A DNA stretch of 42,749 nt from Ferruginibacter sp. (GCA_025352525.1 JANXTG010000014.1:1-42749), one strand, 5' to 3'. Numbered from the stretch's first letter, positions 9,332 through 18,196 are shown. Notes: a model not told the origin generated them from the sequence alone. Program-made: numbers and translations.

Positions 9332-9445
9332 TAAAATTTGGTCAGCCTCTTTTGATTTTATAAAACGAGTCAGATTTTTACCTTTTGATTTTGTGTATTT
9401 GATTGTGAAGGGTTATAAATTTAAAAAACTAGAAAAAGAGCCTTT

Positions 9446-11017
9446 TTAGGCTGCTTTTTTTCTTATATTTTGTGCTATTGATAATAATCCCCACTCAATG
9501 GCTACTTTTTCTTTACCACGGACCATAAATCTTTTAAACCCGTGGTTTTGTTTTATATTTCCAAACACTGGTTCTACATCACAACATCGTTTTTTTCGAT
9601 GTTTAATACCTTCTTCGCTATTGAGTAATTGATGTGCTATTGTTTTGTGCTTTTGTAGATTTTCATTTACCTCTATTATTCTATTGCCTTTTGATTTATG
9701 ACATGCACCGTTTAGTGGGCAGCTTGCACAATTTTTTGCTTGATATCTTTTTATTGTTTGTGTAAAACCTGTACTCGTTTTTCTTGTTACATTGCCTACA
9801 TAATTCATTGGTTGACCCATCGGGCAGATAAAACAATCTTTTATTTCATTGTAAAATAATTTGTCTGTGCTAAAAGGCTTGCTCTCTACATAGCTGCTCT
9901 TTTGCTCCTTATCAAACATGCTATACTTTACATAAGCCTTTACTTTTTTAGCTTCTAACAATGTGTAGTTTTCTTCTGATCCATAGCCTGCATCTGCAGT
10001 AATTGTTTTTGGTGCTTTGCCATAGCTTTGCTCATGTTGTGCAATGTGCTTACCTAAGGTTGTTGTGTCTGTTGGGTTGGGGTGTATGCTATAATTTACG
10101 ATGTATTGGTTTGAGGTAGATATTTGTACATTATAGCCCGGCTTTAATTGACCGTTTTTCATGTGGTCTTCTTTCATTCGCATAAAGGTTGCAACAGTAT
10201 CTGTTTTGCTGTAGCTATTACGTTCTCCTAATACCGCTTCTTGCGCTTCATACTTTTCTATATTGGCAGGATAATTTTTGGTTACATATTGCAGCTTTGC
10301 TTTTACCTTTTTTTCTACATTAGCCTTATCTTTTAAAACGGTATTTAATTTATCTACCGTAGCTTGTACCTTCTCTTTATCAATGTTGGTAAAATTTGGC
10401 GGCTCAGGCATATCATCTTCTACAGTGGCTACACTTTGTGCATAATCCCATATTTCTGTAAGCTGCTTTTTCATTTTTTCTTTATTGGTAGCAATGGCTT
10501 TCTTCCACACAAACGTATACTTATTTGCATTGGCTTCTATTTTTGTTCCATCAGTATATATTTCTTCTATGCTCAGTAAACCTTCCGCTGCTAATAGTTG
10601 CACCACTTCTTCAAATACATTGCGTAGGGCATCTTTTAATCTAATACTTCTAAATCTATTAATGGTGTTATGATCGGGAAAGTTCATAGCACTTAACCAC
10701 ATGTAGTTTATGTTTTCTTTACAGGCTGCTTCTAATTTTCTGCTGCTGTAAACATTGCTCACATAACCATACACCAATATTTTTAATAGCATTTGTGGGT
10801 GGTAGCTGGAGCAACCTTCATTTTTATAGGCTGCTAGTAAAGAAGTAATAGATATGCGGTTGATTACATCGTTTACTACTCTTGCAGGATGACCTTGGGG
10901 AACTAATTCTTCCAATGAAGGAGGCAGCAAGAGACTTTGTTGTTGATTATAGGGCTTAAAAATTGGTGATAATTGTACTATAATTACACAATTTAATACT
11001 ATGTAAGTATATGACAA
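9446..11017 (-). CDS. IS1182-family transposase
   Basis: A DDE-type transposase of 523 codons. The N-terminal part has PIFKPYNQQQSLLLPPSLEE and the DUF772-like region ending in FPDHNTINRFR (up to about residue 125). The catalytic domain shows IYTDGTKIEANANKY (first Asp), TADAGYGSEENY (second Asp) and DVEPVFGNIKQNHGF (Glu), all conserved, so the catalytic core is intact. A four-cysteine cluster (CFICPMGQ...CASCPLNGACH) lies between them, as in relatives. The frame contains no ATG before the conserved N-terminus. The first usable start is TTG at 11017, directly after an in-frame TGA, so expression may be weak or the start decayed. Orientation is convergent with the metalloprotease. Confidence 0.92.
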   Translation of the reverse strand: MSYTYIVLNCVIIVQLSPIFKPYNQQQSLLLPPSLEELVPQGHPARVVNDVINRISITSLLAAYKNEGCSSYHPQMLLKILVYGYVSNVYSSRKLEAACKENINYMWLSAMNFPDHNTINRFRSIRLKDALRNVFEEVVQLLAAEGLLSIEEIYTDGTKIEANANKYTFVWKKAIATNKEKMKKQLTEIWDYAQSVATVEDDMPEPPNFTNIDKEKVQATVDKLNTVLKDKANVEKKVKAKLQYVTKNYPANIEKYEAQEAVLGERNSYSKTDTVATFMRMKEDHMKNGQLKPGYNVQISTSNQYIVNYSIHPNPTDTTTLGKHIAQHEQSYGKAPKTITADAGYGSEENYTLLEAKKVKAYVKYSMFDKEQKSSYVESKPFSTDKLFYNEIKDCFICPMGQPMNYVGNVTRKTSTGFTQTIKRYQAKNCASCPLNGACHKSKGNRIIEVNENLQKHKTIAHQLLNSEEGIKHRKKRCCDVEPVFGNIKQNHGFKRFMVRGKEKVAIEWGLLSIAQNIRKKAA

Positions 11018-11094
11018 TCATCAATTAATAACAAATATTACAACACTTAGTTATAAACATTTTTTGAAAAAAAGACATAAAAAAAAGGCTGCCC

Positions 11095-11108
11095 TTTTGA
11101 GACAGCCT
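11095..11108 (-). repeat. IS right terminal inverted repeat
   Basis: Reverse complement AGGCTGTCTCAAAA pairs with the left end. In the sequence it forms an AAGGCTGCCCTTTTGAGACAGCCT hairpin-like structure followed by a T run, so it can act as a terminator reading toward the nitroreductase gene. Confidence 0.75.
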
Positions 11109-11204
11109 CTTTTTTTGCTTAATTTATATGTTTGATCTTAAAAATTAAATGCGGAAAAAATAGATTTTAAATCGATGTTTAAACATTAATATTAAAAACT
11201 TTGA

Positions 11205-11212
11205 TAGCTTTG
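11205..11212 (+). promoter_or_regulatory. Bacteroidota -7 box (TAGCTTTG) for nitroreductase
   Basis: Matches TAnnTTTG and lies 25 bp before the ATG of the nitroreductase. No clear TTG -33 element is seen at the expected spacing, so the call rests on the -7 box and its position. Confidence 0.5.
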
Positions 11213-11237
11213 TAATTAAAACTAAATCACAATTACA

Positions 11238-11867
11238 ATGAGTTTAATACAAAATCTTAACTGGCGATATGCTACAAAAAATATGAATGGCGAAACTGTT
11301 TCTGATGAAAAGTTAACAGCTATTTTAACTGCAACTAATTTAACAGCGACTTCTTATGGATTACAACCTTTTACTATTTTAGTAGTTGATAACAAAGAAA
11401 TTCAATCAAAATTACAGGAAGCTGCTTACGGTCAAACGCAAGTGGGAAGTAGTTCTGCAGTATTGGTTTTTGCTGTACCGTTAAAAATCACAACCGCAGA
11501 TATTGAAGGTTTTATAAACCTTGTTGCTACAACTCGAAGCATGCCCGTTGAAGCATTAGATGGTTATAAGGGTATGATCTTAAGTACAATTGGCGCATTG
11601 CCTGCTGAACAGCAGCAAGTATGGTCAGCAAAACAAGCATATATTGCTTTAGGCACTGCACTTGCCGCTGCTGCCGAACAAAAAGTTGATGCTTGCCCAA
11701 TGGAAGGTTTTGATGCTGTAAAGTTTGACGAAATACTTGGACTTACTGAAAAAGGTTTAAAATCTGTAGTTATTATGCCTATAGGTTACAGATCAGCTGA
11801 TGACGCTACTGCAAATTATCTTAAGGTAAGAAAATCTGAAAGTGATTTGTTTCATTTTGTAAAATAA
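11238..11867 (+). CDS. NAD(P)H-dependent nitroreductase-family oxidoreductase
   Basis: A flavin-dependent (FMN) oxidoreductase of the NfsB-like nitroreductase family, 209 residues, the usual length. The N-terminus has the RYATKNMNG pattern, followed by LTATSYGLQPFTILVV, which in this family contacts FMN and NAD(P)H. Later come ALGTALAAAAEQKVDACPMEGFD and a C-terminal IGYRSADD. The natural substrate cannot be inferred. It is a single-gene unit with its own -7 box after the insertion sequence, and ends at a strong bidirectional terminator facing ftsY. Confidence 0.88.
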   Translation: MSLIQNLNWRYATKNMNGETVSDEKLTAILTATNLTATSYGLQPFTILVVDNKEIQSKLQEAAYGQTQVGSSSAVLVFAVPLKITTADIEGFINLVATTRSMPVEALDGYKGMILSTIGALPAEQQQVWSAKQAYIALGTALAAAAEQKVDACPMEGFDAVKFDEILGLTEKGLKSVVIMPIGYRSADDATANYLKVRKSESDLFHFVK

Positions 11868-11880
11868 AATAAACGGGTTA

Positions 11881-11918
11881 AAAAAATGGCTGCTTAAATA
11901 ATAAGCAGCCATTTTTTT
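11881..11918. terminator. Bidirectional intrinsic terminator between nitroreductase and ftsY
   Basis: AAAAAATGGCTGCTTA and its complement TAAGCAGCCATTTTTT flank a 4-6 nt loop. The A run and T run allow use from both convergent genes. Confidence 0.85.
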
Positions 11919-11949
11919 TATAGTAATTAACAGATGTTTTTAATGGGAA

Positions 11950-12921
11950 TTAAGTGAGGTCTGAAAATAATCCATTTACAAATTGTTGTCCATTAAAAAC
12001 CAACAGATCCTCCATTTTTTCACCAACACCTATAAATTTTACGGGAATCTTAAATTGATCAGCAATTGCGATAACAACCCCACCTTTTGCTGTTCCATCA
12101 AGTTTTGTGATACTTAAAGCCGTAACTTCTGTGGCCGCAGTAAATTGCCTAGCCTGTTCCAAAGCATTTTGTCCGGTACTTCCGTCCAAGACGAGCATCA
12201 CTTCGTGTGGTGCATCAGGAATAACTTTCTGAATTACTTTTTTAATTTTGCTTAGTTCATCCATCAAATGTGCTTTGTTGTGTAGCCTTCCTGCAGTATC
12301 AATAAGTATTACGTCTGAATTTCTTGCAACTCCACTTACAACTGTATCGTATGCAACTGATGCGGGGTCGCTACCTTGTTCTCTCTTAACTATTGGAACA
12401 CCGGTTCGCTCACTCCAAATAGTTAACTGCTCAACGGCAGCAGCTCTAAAAGTATCTGCAGCGCCTAACAAAACTGATTTGCCTGCCTTGGAAAAATTGT
12501 AAGCTAACTTGCCAATTGTTGTCGTTTTTCCTACACCATTCACTCCAACCACTAAAATAACATGTGGTTTGTGGCCTTTCGGTAATTCATAATTTGCGTA
12601 AGAACTGTCTGCTGTAGACGTTACCAGCAACATTTCAATTTCCTGTTTTAAAATACTGTTGAGTTCTGCCGTATTTATGTATTTATCTCTTGCTACCCTT
12701 TTTTCTATATTATCAATAATTTTTACGGTTGTTTCAATCCCAACATCTGCACTCACTAGTGCATCTTCAAGTGCATCCAATACATCTTCATCTACATTGT
12801 CTTTGCCTGCAATTGCTTTTGTTATTTTACTAAAAAATCCTTCCCTGGTTTTTTGTAATCCGGTGTCTACAGCTTCCTGTTCATCTTTCTTTTTACCAAA
12901 TAATTTATCAAATAGACCCAT
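11950..12921 (-). CDS. ftsY: Signal recognition particle receptor FtsY
   Basis: A GTPase that docks SRP-ribosome complexes at the inner membrane for co-translational protein insertion. The 323 residues comprise a short charged N-terminus (MGLFDKLFGKKKDEQ), the helical N domain and the G domain. G-domain motifs are GVNGVGKTT (P-loop), DTFRAAAVEQL, DTAGR and TKLDGTAKGG. The long acidic A domain of proteobacterial FtsY is absent, as usual in Bacteroidota. It lies downstream of the ribosomal genes rpmB-rpmG-DUF4295 in the conserved order, but a terminator-like hairpin and a possible promoter separate it from them. Confidence 0.97.
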   Translation of the reverse strand: MGLFDKLFGKKKDEQEAVDTGLQKTREGFFSKITKAIAGKDNVDEDVLDALEDALVSADVGIETTVKIIDNIEKRVARDKYINTAELNSILKQEIEMLLVTSTADSSYANYELPKGHKPHVILVVGVNGVGKTTTIGKLAYNFSKAGKSVLLGAADTFRAAAVEQLTIWSERTGVPIVKREQGSDPASVAYDTVVSGVARNSDVILIDTAGRLHNKAHLMDELSKIKKVIQKVIPDAPHEVMLVLDGSTGQNALEQARQFTAATEVTALSITKLDGTAKGGVVIAIADQFKIPVKFIGVGEKMEDLLVFNGQQFVNGLFSDLT

Positions 12922-12995
12922 ATTTAATTTTTAAAGGCTTAATTATTGTTAAGTAAAAGTAACCCCATTAGTTCAAAACTGTATCTGTGAAAAGA

Positions 12996-13003
12996 CAAAC
13001 ATA
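12996..13003 (-). promoter_or_regulatory. Possible -7 box (TATGTTTG) for ftsY
   Basis: TATGTTTG on the minus strand lies about 75 bp upstream of the ftsY ATG and downstream of the ribosomal-operon terminator. The match is good, but the leader is longer than for the other promoters here. Confidence 0.35.
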
Positions 13004-13047
13004 ATTTTTGCAAATAAGGCTGGTCCCAATTTTAGATTTATCTAATT

Positions 13048-13077
13048 AAAAAAGCCATCCCTAAAAAAAGAGACAGC
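13048..13077 (-). terminator. Intrinsic terminator of the rpmB-rpmG-DUF4295 operon
   Basis: On the minus strand GCTGTCTC pairs, with G-T wobbles, with GGGATGGC across an AT loop. A run of six T follows. It sits 25 bp after the small ribosomal gene. Confidence 0.6.
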
Positions 13078-13101
13078 TTTAAATAAGATTGCAGAATAAA
13101 A

Positions 13102-13272
13102 TTATTGAGCTAGGTGCGCTTGAATTTTATCTTTATGTACGATTGATTCTTTGAAGGTGTATGCACCGGTTTTAGCGCTACGGATAGTACGTATTACTTT
13201 AGTCCAGTTTTTTGCATCTGCTGCTGCTTTTTGATCTTTGGTTTTTATCGCCGTCTTAGCTGCTTTTGCCAT
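13102..13272 (-). CDS. DUF4295 protein, Bacteroidota-specific small ribosome-associated protein
   Basis: A 56-residue basic protein (starts MAKAAKTAIKTKDQKAAADA, ends KIQAHLAQ) with clear start and stop, missed easily because of its size. DUF4295 proteins are restricted to Bacteroidota and are encoded between rpmG and ftsY, as here. From memory, the Flavobacterium johnsoniae ribosome structure contains an extra large-subunit protein named bL38, and I believe it is this family; that identity should be confirmed. Composition (Lys/Ala-rich, no hydrophobic segment) suits an rRNA-binding protein. It lies about 58 bp downstream of rpmG in the same operon. Confidence 0.85.
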   Translation of the reverse strand: MAKAAKTAIKTKDQKAAADAKNWTKVIRTIRSAKTGAYTFKESIVHKDKIQAHLAQ

Positions 13273-13330
13273 GATATATTAATTTGAGAATGTAAAAATG
13301 TGCCAGACTGAAAGTTGGCTAATTTGTTTA

Positions 13331-13513
13331 TTATTTAATTTCTTTATGGACTGTTACCTTTTTAAGAATGGCATTAAATTTCTTTAGCTCCAAACGCTCG
13401 GTAGTATTTTTTTTATTTTTAGTAGTAATGTAACGGCTGGTGCCGGGTTTACCGCTGGTTTTATGTTCAGTGCATTCCATAATAACCTGCACTCTATTTC
13501 CTTTCTTTGCCAT
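13331..13513 (-). CDS. rpmG: 50S ribosomal protein L33
   Basis: A 60-residue large-subunit protein with the L33 signature (VIMECTEHK, then [21 protein letters not shown]). Only one cysteine remains of the zinc-ribbon pairs, so this is a zinc-independent type. Second gene of the rpmB operon. Confidence 0.96.
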   Translation of the reverse strand: MAKKGNRVQVIMECTEHKTSGKPGTSRYITTKNKKNTTERLELKKFNAILKKVTVHKEIK

Positions 13514-13586
13514 TTTATTAATTTGAAAATTTGAAAACCTAAATTAGAAAATCAAATCCAATGTTAAGCAATCCTTATTACTTAAT

Positions 13587-13823
13587 TTAGATTTTGGAAC
13601 CGGCTGCACGCATTGATTTTACAGTTGCATATAACCCGTTTTTGTTGATAGTGCGGATTGCTTCTGAAGATATTTTCATAGTTATCCATTTATCTTCTTC
13701 TGCAAGAAAATAGCGCTTAGTCTGTAGGTTTGGTAAAAACCTGCGCTTTGTTTTTATATTAGAGTGAGATACCTTATTACCTGTTATTGGTCTCTTACCC
13801 GTAAGTTCACATACTCGTGCCAT
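13587..13823 (-). CDS. rpmB: 50S ribosomal protein L28
   Basis: A 78-residue large-subunit protein. It begins MARVCELTGKRPITGNKVSHSN and contains TKRRFLPNLQTKRYF, which are L28 hallmarks. First gene of the operon, with a TAnnTTTG box 20 bp before its ATG. Confidence 0.97.
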   Translation of the reverse strand: MARVCELTGKRPITGNKVSHSNIKTKRRFLPNLQTKRYFLAEEDKWITMKISSEAIRTINKNGLYATVKSMRAAGSKI

Positions 13824-13843
13824 TGTCCTTAAATTTTGGAGGG

Positions 13844-13851
13844 CAAAAGTA
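13844..13851 (-). promoter_or_regulatory. Bacteroidota -7 box (TACTTTTG) for rpmB operon
   Basis: TACTTTTGC on the minus strand, 20 bp before the rpmB ATG. The same nonamer occurs before rplU, suggesting similar promoters for the two ribosomal operons. Confidence 0.65.
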
Positions 13852-13995
13852 ATGAATTATATTTATAAATTAACGGGATTATAAAAAAATCACAGAAATA
13901 AAATTTCTTAGTTCTTCATTTCTTCTGATTAAAATAGCTGCAAATATTAATTTCTTTGTCTCTTCGTAGCCAAGCCAATAAAAATGAGAAAACAA

Positions 13996-14883
13996 TCATT
14001 TCGTCAAACTTTTAATTTTTGCCTGTTTTAGTAACCTAAACATTTGTAAAACAATAGCTAATAATATAAGTGCAACACCTGTGTAAAATTCTTTATGAAA
14101 AGATTTGCCCTCTCCAAAAAATATAAATGCAAGTATTATTCCATATAAAGGTTCTAAGTTATACATCAGGTTAGAGGTAAATGCTGATATTTTTGATAGC
14201 GCCTTTAATTGTAAATCAAAACATAATACCGTACAGATTACAGCTAATATTATTAACCATCCAAAATCTGTGGATGTAGGAATAAAATAGCTGTTAGGCG
14301 TAAACTTTAAATAAAAAGGAAGCAACAAGGAAAGAATAACAAATCCCCCAAAAAGTTCGTAAAATGTTAGTGTGCGGGGCGAGAATTCTTTTATCAGTTG
14401 TTTATTGAGCATAGGGAAAACTGCAGCACCAAGCGCCGCTAAAATGCCGTAAGCAATACCTAATTTAAATTTTGGGTGAAAATCGAAAATGATGTAAATG
14501 CCTGCAATTGCCAAAAGTCCAAGTAAAACCTCAGCCAATACTATTTTCTTTTTAAAAAGTACTGGTTCTATTAAAGCTGAAAAAAAACCTGCTGCAGATA
14601 AACAGACAAGTGCAACGGAGATGTTGCCATATTTAACGCTTCCATAAAAAGTAACCCAATGAAACGCAATAATGCCTCCTACACCCGCCATTCTAAAAAT
14701 ATCTTTCGTTCCAATTTTTTTAAATTCTTTTTTAACATAAAGCATTAACGCCAGCACCAGTACTGTTATTAGCAATCGGTACCAAACCAATAATCCTTCG
14801 TTGAGGGTAATAAGTCTTCCCAAAACTGCAGTAAAGCCGGCAAGAAAAACTGCAATATGTAATTGTATAAAGGCTTTTTTCAT
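13996..14883 (-). CDS. EamA/DMT-family permease
   Basis: Inner-membrane protein of 295 residues with about ten hydrophobic helices in two EamA repeats (roughly 1-140 and 145-285). This is the architecture of drug/metabolite transporters. Features include the early LGRLITLNEGLLVWYR and the repeat-2 segment LMYNLEPLYGIILAFIFFGE, typical for the family. The substrate cannot be predicted. It is monocistronic, divergent from the DUF2723 gene, with a -7 box just upstream of its ATG. Confidence 0.9.
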   Translation of the reverse strand: MKKAFIQLHIAVFLAGFTAVLGRLITLNEGLLVWYRLLITVLVLALMLYVKKEFKKIGTKDIFRMAGVGGIIAFHWVTFYGSVKYGNISVALVCLSAAGFFSALIEPVLFKKKIVLAEVLLGLLAIAGIYIIFDFHPKFKLGIAYGILAALGAAVFPMLNKQLIKEFSPRTLTFYELFGGFVILSLLLPFYLKFTPNSYFIPTSTDFGWLIILAVICTVLCFDLQLKALSKISAFTSNLMYNLEPLYGIILAFIFFGEGKSFHKEFYTGVALILLAIVLQMFRLLKQAKIKSLTK

Positions 14884-14893
14884 AGTAAAAATG

Positions 14894-14901
14894 CAAATAT
14901 A
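14894..14901 (-). promoter_or_regulatory. Bacteroidota -7 box (TATATTTG) for the EamA permease
   Basis: TATATTTGC on the minus strand, about 10 bp before the ATG, implies a very short leader. The same nonamer is found before the DUF2723 gene and the surE operon. Confidence 0.55.
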
Positions 14902-15038
14902 GTTTCAACGAGTTATTTTAATGCTTATCATTTAGTTACTATTTAAAGTATAAAACTGCTTGCAAAATCAAATGAATAATCTTGTATTATTTTTTTATGA
15001 AAAACAGTTGGTCACTTTCCCTCACGGTTAAACATACC

Positions 15039-15046
15039 TATATTTG
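15039..15046 (+). promoter_or_regulatory. Bacteroidota -7 box (TATATTTG) deciding the DUF2723 start
   Basis: TATATTTGC lies 25 bp before the ATG at 15072. It falls inside the longer possible reading frame that begins with TTG at 14982, so the transcript probably starts after that codon and the ATG is the real start. Confidence 0.6.
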
Positions 15047-15071
15047 CGACCTTATAACTAACTACGTTACC

Positions 15072-18000
15072 ATGAATTTTAAACGAATTAATAATATTAC
15101 CGGTTGGGTAATTTGCATCATTGCCTGTTCCGTTTACGTTTTAACAATGGAAAAAAATGGCAGTCTGTGGGATTGTGGTGAGTTTGCCTCCAGCGCTTAC
15201 AAACTGCAAATACCACATTCTCCCGGTGCTCCTTTTTTTGTTTTGATAGGTAGACTCTTTATGTCGCCTTTTTCTCCGGCAAATGCAGCCACCGGCATTA
15301 ATTTAATGAGTGCCTTGGCAAGTGGTTTCACCATTTTGTTTTTGTTTTGGACGATCACTCATTTTGCAAAAAAAATATTTTTAAAAAATGGAACAGAATT
15401 TAATTCTGGAACCATCATTGGTATAATGGCTGCTGGTGCTGTAGGTGCACTGGCTTACACTTTTTCGGACACTTTTTGGTACAGTGCAGTAGAAGCAGAA
15501 GTTTACGCATTGGCATCTTTTTTTACAGCTTTATTGTTTTGGCTAATGTTAAAATGGGAAGATGAAGTAACTGCAGAACAGCTTGCAGGCATTAGAGGTC
15601 ACTTTACCAAAGCAGACAGGTATATTGTAGTTATATTCTTTTTAATGGGTTTATCAATAGGGGTGCATTTGCTTAATCTTCTTACTATTCCCGCTATTGT
15701 AATGATATATTTTTTTAAGAGATATAGGGTTACACCCCTGAGAACTTTTTACGCATTTATTCTGGCCATTGTTATTACCGGGTTTGCACAAAAGGCATTA
15801 ATACAATGGACGGTAAAGGGTGCAGGGAGTTTTGATATTCTTTTTGTAAATGATTTTGGCCTTCCGTTTTTTACAGGCTTTGCATTCTTCTTTATAGTTC
15901 TTGTTGCATTGGTTTATGTAGGTTTAAAAGTAGCCCATAACAAAAACTGGAATCTGCTCAAACTTGGTATGTGGAGTTTTCTGTTTATTACGCTTGGTTG
16001 TTTTGCTTCTTACTCAACAACACTCGTGCGCAGTAATGCTAATGTAGCTGTTGATATGAATGAAGTAGATAATCCGGTAAACCTCATGAGCTACGTATCC
16101 CGTGAGCAATACGGGGATTGGCCAATACTTTTTGGACAGGATTTTACTGCACAGATACAGGATTCAAAAGTTACAGAGACTTTTATAAAGGCAGGTAACA
16201 GGTATGAAAAAGAAGGTAGAAAAGTCGAGTATATTTATGCTCCTGAGGACAAACATTTTTTTCCAAGAATGTGGGACCAGAGCAACGACCAGGGGCACGC
16301 AGATTATTATGCAGATTATGCTGAAATAGGAAAAAATAAAGATGGTACTTACGAACATGCGCCAACAATGGCAGATAACATTGGTTTCTTTTTCAGTTAT
16401 CAAATTAACTGGATGTACTGGCGCTATTTTATGTGGAATTTTGCCGGAAAACAAAATGATGTACAAGGTGCTCAAATGAGTAACGTAAGAGATGGTAACT
16501 GGAAAACCGGAATTGGCTTTTATGATAATATCCGCCTTGGCGACCAAAGTAAATTACCTGATACACTAAAAAATAATAAGGCAAACAACAAACTTTATAT
16601 GTTGCCTTTTATACTTGGTGTACTTGGGCTTGTATTTCAAATTAAAAATGATAAAAGAGATGCTCTGGTTATAGGTTTATTTTTCTTTTTTACAGGTATT
16701 GCAATTTCAATGTATTTAAACATGGCGGGTAACCAGCCACGTGAAAGAGATTATGCTTTTGTAGGCTCTTTTTATGTATTTGCCATTTGGATAGGGCTCG
16801 GGGTTTTGTATGTAAAAGATTTGCTTACCCCGGTCTTAAAAAATACAAAAAATGCATCCATAGCAGCTGGTATCCTTTGCCTGTTAGCAGTGCCCGTAAT
16901 TATGGCCTCGCAGGAATGGGATGACCATGACAGAAGTAATAAAACGACAGCTCCTGACCTTGCAACAGATTACCTTGAAAGTTGTGCACCTAATGCAATT
17001 CTTTTCACCTTCGGCGATAATGATACTTACCCACTTTGGTATGCACAGGAAGTTTTGGGCGTTCGCCCAGATATACGTGTAATAAACACAAGTTTACTTG
17101 GTACAGATTGGTATATAAATCAATTACGTTATAAAGTAAACCAAAGTGATCCAATAGATCCGATATGGAGTGCCGAGCAAATTAGAGGTTCAAGCAGAGA
17201 TGTAGTTTACAATGCGCCTCAGGCAGGTATTGACCCAACTAAATTTATGGATTTGTTTACCATGATGAAAGATTATGCAGGAAGTGATGATCCGGCTAAA
17301 CTTCAACAGGGTAGGGATGGAAGTAGTTTAAATGTTTTTCCAAGCAAAAAGGTTTTTGTACCGGTAGATATTGCTTTGGTAAAACAAAATGGTACTGTAA
17401 ATGCAAACGATTCTGTTTTACCTGCTATGCAGTTTGAAATTCCTAAAAATATTTTGTATAAAAACGATGCAGCGATTTTAAATATAATAGCTGCAAATAA
17501 ATGGAAACGTCCAATTTATTTTACATCTCCTTATGGTGAATTAGGTTTTCGTCCATTCCTCCGTCAGGATGGTTTATCGTACAGACTTGTACCCATAATG
17601 AATGGTGAAGTAAACAAAGATTGGGTGATGGATAAAATGATTAATAAATTTTTGTTTGGTGGTGCTGATAAAAAAGTTGTTTATTTTGATGAAGAAAACC
17701 GCAGACATTTAAATTCTATTCGGTTAGCGTACGCACAGGCTGCATCTAATTTAGCCGATGGCGGAAGAAAAGAAGATGCAAAAAAACTGTTGAACAAATC
17801 TGATAAAGGAATGTCTGAAACAAATATGCCTTACGGTATGGTTAGCAGACAACAGCAACAAAACGAAATATCACTTCAGTTTTTAATTTCAGCTTACAAA
17901 GCAGGAGATTCAGCGCTGATAACAAAAGTTACCGCAGCGCTTAAAAAAGATATGGAGCAACAAGCTGCTTACTATGAAAGCCTATCAGATAATAAACGTG

Positions 18001-18149
18001 CTGCAATGAAATATGAAGAAGAAAGAAATGCGCAATTGTTGGGTGGTTTACTACAAATGCAGCAGCAGTTTAAACAAATGCAAATGGCCCCTGTAAAAGA
18101 AAACCCTGCAGCAATAAATACGCAACCAATAGATACAACGAAACCTTAA
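15072..18149 (+). CDS. DUF2723 integral membrane protein (GT-C-like glycosyltransferase family)
   Basis: A 1025-residue membrane protein. About a dozen transmembrane helices lie in the first 300 residues and in a second block around 510-620. They frame soluble segments, and a long C-terminal soluble domain (about 640-1025) follows. The N-terminal ENGSLWDCGEF-like region (here KNGSLWDCGEFASSAYKLQ) with acidic residues at the first loop, followed by HSPGAPFF, resembles the GT-C fold of O-mannosyltransferase-like enzymes, to which DUF2723 is related. A role in lipid-linked sugar transfer to exported proteins or glycans is plausible but not shown. The C-terminus is Gln-rich (QMQQQFKQMQM). The ATG at 15072 is chosen because of the promoter box upstream. 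A terminator follows 20 bp after the stop. Confidence 0.88.
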   Translation: MNFKRINNITGWVICIIACSVYVLTMEKNGSLWDCGEFASSAYKLQIPHSPGAPFFVLIGRLFMSPFSPANAATGINLMSALASGFTILFLFWTITHFAKKIFLKNGTEFNSGTIIGIMAAGAVGALAYTFSDTFWYSAVEAEVYALASFFTALLFWLMLKWEDEVTAEQLAGIRGHFTKADRYIVVIFFLMGLSIGVHLLNLLTIPAIVMIYFFKRYRVTPLRTFYAFILAIVITGFAQKALIQWTVKGAGSFDILFVNDFGLPFFTGFAFFFIVLVALVYVGLKVAHNKNWNLLKLGMWSFLFITLGCFASYSTTLVRSNANVAVDMNEVDNPVNLMSYVSREQYGDWPILFGQDFTAQIQDSKVTETFIKAGNRYEKEGRKVEYIYAPEDKHFFPRMWDQSNDQGHADYYADYAEIGKNKDGTYEHAPTMADNIGFFFSYQINWMYWRYFMWNFAGKQNDVQGAQMSNVRDGNWKTGIGFYDNIRLGDQSKLPDTLKNNKANNKLYMLPFILGVLGLVFQIKNDKRDALVIGLFFFFTGIAISMYLNMAGNQPRERDYAFVGSFYVFAIWIGLGVLYVKDLLTPVLKNTKNASIAAGILCLLAVPVIMASQEWDDHDRSNKTTAPDLATDYLESCAPNAILFTFGDNDTYPLWYAQEVLGVRPDIRVINTSLLGTDWYINQLRYKVNQSDPIDPIWSAEQIRGSSRDVVYNAPQAGIDPTKFMDLFTMMKDYAGSDDPAKLQQGRDGSSLNVFPSKKVFVPVDIALVKQNGTVNANDSVLPAMQFEIPKNILYKNDAAILNIIAANKWKRPIYFTSPYGELGFRPFLRQDGLSYRLVPIMNGEVNKDWVMDKMINKFLFGGADKKVVYFDEENRRHLNSIRLAYAQAASNLADGGRKEDAKKLLNKSDKGMSETNMPYGMVSRQQQQNEISLQFLISAYKAGDSALITKVTAALKKDMEQQAAYYESLSDNKRAAMKYEEERNAQLLGGLLQMQQQFKQMQMAPVKENPAAINTQPIDTTKP

Positions 18150-18169
18150 AATTTTAAATAAATTAGTTG

Positions 18170-18196
18170 CCCCGTTCCATTTTGGACGGGGTTTTT
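18170..18196 (+). terminator. Intrinsic terminator after DUF2723 gene
   Basis: CCCCGTTCCA pairs with TGGACGGGG (one bulged T) and is followed by five T. GC-rich against an AT-rich background. Confidence 0.85.

Larger units (their letters stand above)
9318..11108 (-). mobile_element. IS1182-family insertion sequence
   Basis: About 1.8 kb bounded by imperfect terminal inverted repeats (left AGGCTGTTCCAAAA, right reverse complement AGGCTGTCTCAAAA, 12 of 14 matching) and filled by one transposase gene. Both ends are preceded by A-rich runs and contain further inner complementarity, so each end can fold as a hairpin. I could not identify a convincing target-site duplication: flanks are AT-rich and ambiguous. 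The exact outer limits may therefore be off by several bases. Confidence 0.8.

Noticed and set aside
9297-11237. Target-site duplication of the IS element
   Set aside because: Flanking bases are AT-rich with only short chance matches such as TTAATT; no convincing duplication.
13040-13080. Similarity of this spacer to the IS1182 end (GAGACAGC with A/T runs), possible IS remnant
   Set aside because: It pairs well as a minus-strand terminator hairpin right after the ribosomal operon; the shared bases are few.
16164-16547. 127-codon open frame on the minus strand inside the DUF2723 gene
   Set aside because: It is antisense to a well-conserved coding region, has no family character and no promoter box.
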